Origin: Malania oleifera
Taxonomy: Eukaryota > Streptophyta > Magnoliopsida > Santalales > Ximeniaceae
Assembly: GCF_029873635.1 (NCBI RefSeq)
Contig: NC_080417.1
Span: 33,902,214-33,966,213, forward strand
Direction of reading: 5' to 3'
DNA: 64,000 bases
Part shown: piece after piece, positions 59,864-64,000 of the stretch
How the letters are laid out: the number at the start of each line of letters is the position of its first letter
How positions within the stretch are numbered: the first letter of the stretch is position 1
Notes under the pieces: model-generated
Databases searched by the model: none
The model's input: only the letters and a program-made list of their open reading frames with translations
What the model was told of the DNA's origin: nothing
Position numbers and translations under genes: made by a program

Positions 59864-61649
59864 TATCATGCCCCAAACTCAAAAATGGGACCTAGGGGTG
59901 AAAATGTAATTTAACTTATCCCTATATCATACAAATCATCCAAGATATAGTACAAAGAATGAGGGTCCGACCCCATGGGGTTCTCAGGCATCCTATACAC
60001 ATCCAAACACAACAGAATATACACAGCGAAAAAAGGTCATTCTATACATACATGGTACCATACCAAAGTCTATACAAGAGTAGAAACAAGATTCTATCAT
60101 ACAACGGACAATCGGGTGCCCAACATATCTCAAAATGGCAACCCACAAAACACAAGTCCTAGTACTTACCCAAGCGCAACTTGCAGTACACTGGCCACTA
60201 CGCTCCCGAAACAAGGACGCTATTTCTGATTACTCAAAGGACCTAAAATATATGTACGTACAGCAGGGGTGAAACACCTCTCAGTAAGGAAGAATGCATG
60301 TTATATCGGTGTGTGGCATTTGAGTGTTATCATGACGCAACACATATACAGTTAAATGCAGTTTCAGTACTAATTTCACAACAGTGCATACACGCACACA
60401 CACATGATCAGCAATCTCGGTGTCATCACACTCTTCAGCCCGAAGCCGACCCGCGACATACGGCGTTGGCCCATAGCCAACCCGTGAAACACGGCACCAC
60501 CGGCACATGGCTAGTCCCAAACTCCCATGGCATCGTACCAGCGCTAAACTGGTGGATCCACACCCTTTGATGATCAGCCGATAAGGCTCACACCCTTGGA
60601 TATATAGTCGAGCACTCTTGCTAAACATGGCCAGTGATTTCATACGCCCTCGGATATAGAGCCGGACACTCTCAGTACCTGGAACAAATTCGAAACCTTG
60701 TTCCTACTCGCATTTCAACCAAGCACAACACAAACATGCATGCTCATATAACAAAACAAACCACACCTATTTGGTAATCTAAAATCATGGTTTTCCAAAT
60801 ACATACATTTTAAACAAGTCAAGGCACGGTCATCCCTATAACACAATATAAATCAACATATACAATCGGTTTTCAACAAAACCAGGGATACAACCCGTCG
60901 CCCCCTTTTTCCCAAAACTGTAATCATGAAAAACCCATAGTTTTTCCCATTTGATCCCCCCAAATGAGTATCCAAAACATACACAGGACCGTGAACCATA
61001 GTTCTACCGAATCCGATTTCAAAAATAACTGACATAAATAGATTCCCCTTACCTTTCCCCCAAATGGCAAATCCCGAATTCTAAGGCTCCTAACAGCGAA
61101 CCGAGTTAGAAAACCTACAAATCCAAATACAGAAATTACTCACAACATTGTTCTCTACAAAACTATTAGATCAGAATTGAAAACCGAGTCTTGCCTCGAT
61201 TTTACGCCAAAACCCAAAAATGGCCGAACCGAAAATTCGATCCGTAGAACTTGTAAAGAATCATTCCACGATCCTCATCGTAACTTCGGATCATCAAATC
61301 AGATGATGAAAGACAAAGAAATCTAAAAAGATGGAGAGTAGGAAGAGTTTTTAGAGAGAAAATGAGATTTCTTAATTGAGAAGTAATGAAAATGGATATT
61401 TATAATACCCTTGACTCGATAGTTCTCGTCAATGAGACCATGACCTCATCGACGAACCTGGGATTTTCAATTTTTCAAAACCCCTCAGCTTCTTTTTGTC
61501 GACGAGCCCTAAATTTCGTCGCACTTCACAATACGTCTTGGTTTCTCCTCGTCAACGAACTCTAGCTTCATTGACGAAGCCTATTTAATTACCTTTTTAC
61601 CCCTCTCTTATTTTAATTAAACTCACCTATCATGATTCAGGTTCTTACA
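59864..61649 (-). mobile_element. 5' LTR (1,786 bp) of a minus-strand Ty3/gypsy (Tekay-like) element
   Basis: Minus-strand start TGTAAGAACCTGAATC at 61649. Contains TCGTCGACGAA-type motifs (61412-61580), a TATTATAAATATCC TATA box (about 61397) and the family block GGTGAAACACCTCTCAGTAAGG (60268-60289, plus strand). The primer site and gag follow on the same strand. Confidence 0.88.
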
Positions 61650-61688
61650 TAAAGTAACATAAGAAAATAAGAAAAGTTGAATGAACAC

Positions 61689-61750
<62 letters not shown>

Positions 61751-62600
61751 CAAGTTCTTCGAGTTGGTGGAGGATTTCAGCATAGCAACTGTTCAAGTTG
61801 GTGGAGAGTTCTCAGCACAACAGCTCTCGGGTCCCCCCTCCTTTATCGCACTCCTCCAAAAGTCCAAAAAAAGTACCTCGTGTTCTTCTTCTTTTTTTTC
61901 AAACCCTAGCCTCCTCCCCCTCTGTTGACTTTTCAAAAGCAAATAAAAAAACTCCCCAGCCTAGCACGCCTCTCCAATTTGGCGCCTTCAAGTTGCATGG
62001 CCTACGTAGTCACAACAAGGCCCCTTTTGTGGCCCTCCTTTGCTTTGTCAAGACCCAGCTTCTCTTTTCTTTTGAAGCCTCTCTTCAATTTGAAGCCTTT
62101 CATGCCAGCACACAAGCCCATCTTCCTAAGAAAATCTCATAGCCAGCCCACCTTACTGCCAAGCCCAGCTCACACCTCAATACACACACACACACACACA
62201 CACATGTATTTTTTTTCTTTTTGATTTTTCTTTAAATGTCCAAGAGGACCTCTAGCTCATAATCTCATTCGATGCTCATGACCTGCGTACATTCTAATCT
62301 CAGATTTAATCTCCAGAATTTTTCCTGCAATAATAAAGTACAAAAATCTATAAATTATTTGAAATAAGATTAAATATTACAAATTGGGTGTAATGCTAAA
62401 ATATTGAACATACTTGGGCATTTTATTAAAAATATAATCTCTAATGTACAATTTTAAATGCCTAAATATACAACTTTGACGCATAATCACTACCCATAGT
62501 CAACATGAACATTCTAATGCGAAGAGATTAAAGTCCATAGCTTTTGTGGTGAATCCACGACCATCTGAGTCTCACATTTAATTTGTAATAATGTAAGACA
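61650..62600. other. Unassigned region with (GA)n and (CA)n microsatellites
   Basis: (GA)n at 61692-61748 and (CA)n at 62181-62204. Two ~30-bp related blocks, AGTTGGTGGAGGATTTCAGC and AGTTGGTGGAGAGTTCTCAGC (61762-61822), form a short tandem pair. Open frames here (61798-62224) show no recognisable domain. Confidence 0.45.
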
Positions 62601-63421
62601 ACTAAGTTTGCATGTGTGCTTGGTAAGTTGTGAGAGCATTTATTGTATTAGGACTTAGTGCTTTGTCCTCCATGCTTTGTCCCCCATGCTTTGTTCCCCA
62701 TGCTTTGCCCCCTCCCCCCCATGCCTGTGTGAGAGTTGTATGAGCGATTAATGTATTGTTCCCCCATGCTAGTCTTTATATCCTTCAACATTGTAAGAAC
62801 TAAAATCAGTTTATGTTTTGAATATTGAAGAAGAATTTCCTTGCTAAAAGTTTGAAACTTGTCCAATCTTTTGATTGCGTAGTATAAGGCTACAATGTTC
62901 TCTCCAAAGATCAAGTGGTGAGAGACCACTCTATCCAACACAACCAACAACCCCTCTTCCCCCTCTAAATCAATAGAGCTTTCTCTCTCTACACATCCAT
63001 ACCCGTTCATCTTTCCGTTTCAAAACTTGGTTGAAGCACTATCGGAGTGGTCTAAGCTCGTGTTGAACAACATCAAGTCATCCAACAGTTCTCTTGCGTA
63101 AATTTGCGACCTTTTTTGTATTTTGGTTGCCTTGTCTCTATTAAAACAAATGGTTGTAATTGGTTCCTTAGTCTCCGTTAAAATAAGGAAATAGTGGAAC
63201 TTCAAGGTGATTGGTCTTGAGAGAGTGAATGTAGGCAAGGATAGTCAAATCACTATAAATGCATTTGCATCTCTCTTCCTTACTCTCTTTGATTTAATTG
63301 CTATTATATTTATGCATTTTCCTTGATTGTTTAATTTTCTTTGATTTTTGCATCAAACACCTTAATTTTATCAAACCCAATTCACCCCCTCCCCACCCTT
63401 AGGTTGTTATTTGGGCCAACA
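62600..63421 (+). mobile_element. Copia (Sirevirus-like) LTR 3' part
   Basis: Ends CCCAATTCACCCCCTCCCC...TTGGGCCAACA at 63421, like the ends of other copia LTRs here. GAATGTAGGCAAGG...AATCACTATAAA near 63224-63260 is the conserved block. A 15-bp minisatellite (TGCTTTGTCCCCCA) repeats about four times at 62661-62725. No primer site follows; a LINE fragment adjoins. The 5' edge is uncertain. Confidence 0.6.
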
Positions 63422-63424
63422 CAT

Positions 63425-64000
63425 TTCCTTAAAATATTAATGGTACAAGGTCATTTAACAGAGTCATATGCTTTACTCATATTTAGTTTGATAGCAACTC
63501 ATTTATCATTTCCTTTAGATTTACTCTAAAGGAAGTGAATTCGATCTTGAGCTAGCAAAACATTATTAGAGATCAATCGACCTTTAGTGAAATCACTTTC
63601 ATTCTCTGAAATTCTAAAACGAAGAATAAGGCTTAATCTTTCGAAGATTTTGTAATGATTTTTACATATTACATTGCAAAGACTAGTAGGCCTCTAGTCT
63701 TTGAAGGATTGGAGACTTGGGACTTAGGGATGAGGCTTATATTACTTGTATTCCAGATTTTGAGCGGAGAAAAAAAAAACCCTTTTTTAAGAAATGAAAG
63801 CAAGCTTTAGTCAGATCCTTTTTGAAGATATTCCAAAATTTTTGAAAGAAAGTACGTGGAAAACCATCTAGGCTTGGACCCTTAGCACCTCCAATCTTAA
63901 AGGGAGCTATTTTAATTTCTTATCAATTGAAAGAGTAGTATTTAGAGTTAGGTCTAACGAAGGAAAAATGAATTTGAAAGAAAATCTTTATTCTCTCATT
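63425..64000 (-). pseudogene. L1-type LINE reverse transcriptase fragment
   Basis: Minus strand from 64000: GAKGPSLDGFPRTFFQKFW (about 63830-63890, the KAPGPDGF motif), SLQSFKD then RPTSLCNVI (about 63680-63720), RLSLILRFRISENESDFTKG, RSISNNVL (about 63560-63600) and a remnant of LNMSKAYDSVKW (about 63450-63480). These are in the usual order for plant L1 elements. Multiple stops. The 5' part lies outside the window and the catalytic YADD region is missing at the left junction. Confidence 0.88.

Noticed and set aside
61798..62224. Two overlapping open frames of about 100 codons as a host gene
   Set aside because: No splice context, conserved domain or plausible codon pattern; flanked by microsatellites and LTR debris.
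1..64000. CRISPR arrays, tRNA genes, bacterial operons or organellar inserts
   Set aside because: No regularly spaced short repeats with unique spacers, no cloverleaf-like sequence and no organellar gene fragments were seen; repeats present are tandem arrays or LTR parts.

Overview
This window is nuclear DNA from a flowering plant. One multi-exon housekeeping gene with canonical GT-AG introns sits among nested, decayed LTR retrotransposons of lineages typical of angiosperms (Sirevirus, Tork-like and other Ty1/copia; Tekay-like and Athila/Tat-like Ty3/gypsy; the Cassandra TRIM). Long GA/CT, AT and CA microsatellites and the general AT richness fit a dicot, possibly woody, but the species cannot be named from the sequence.

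Layout. 1-1860: tandem array of a ~525-bp unit containing a nested 39-bp repeat. 1861-3050: AT-rich spacer. 3050-10830: the one gene I consider functional, a soluble inorganic pyrophosphatase (PPA; 8 coding exons, 214 residues), with a probable spliced 5' leader, a SINE/RTE remnant in intron 2 and a 126-bp tandem duplication in intron 3. 10831-12279: AT-rich spacer. 12280-18013: minus-strand Ty3/gypsy (Tekay-like) LTRs and a gag fragment, joined to an Athila-like U5 fragment. 18088-31576: a copia LTR, then a plus-strand Sirevirus whose gag is interrupted by a 3.7-kb copia element with two 396-bp LTRs; the Sirevirus 3' half holds a Cassandra LTR and a gypsy LTR fragment. 31577-34835: minus-strand Tork-like copia. 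34836-37812: LTR promoter segments and a near-complete Cassandra element carrying 5S rRNA-derived sequence. 37813-39784: solo gypsy LTR with a perfect 5-bp target duplication. 39785-45894: spacer, copia LTRs and a partial copia gag. 45895-50105: 3' LTR and decayed pol of a minus-strand gypsy element. 50106-57997: long LTR-like region, tRNA-Asp-type primer site and Athila-like gag, split by a solo Sirevirus LTR with a perfect target duplication. 57998-61649: copia LTR fragment and an internally deleted minus-strand gypsy element. 61650-64000: GA repeat, LTR-like segment, LINE reverse-transcriptase fragment.

Apart from PPA every protein-like segment has stops, frameshifts or internal deletions, so the transposon genes are listed as pseudogenes. 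The most interesting signals are non-coding: two Cassandra copies with 5S promoter boxes; clusters of GTCGAC-centred palindromes shared by LTRs of unrelated superfamilies; a 44-bp LTR repeat whose central 14-bp palindrome shows paired substitutions; and a (GA)n tract in the PPA leader that sets whether an upstream ATG is in frame with the enzyme. No CRISPR, operon or bacterial feature is present.
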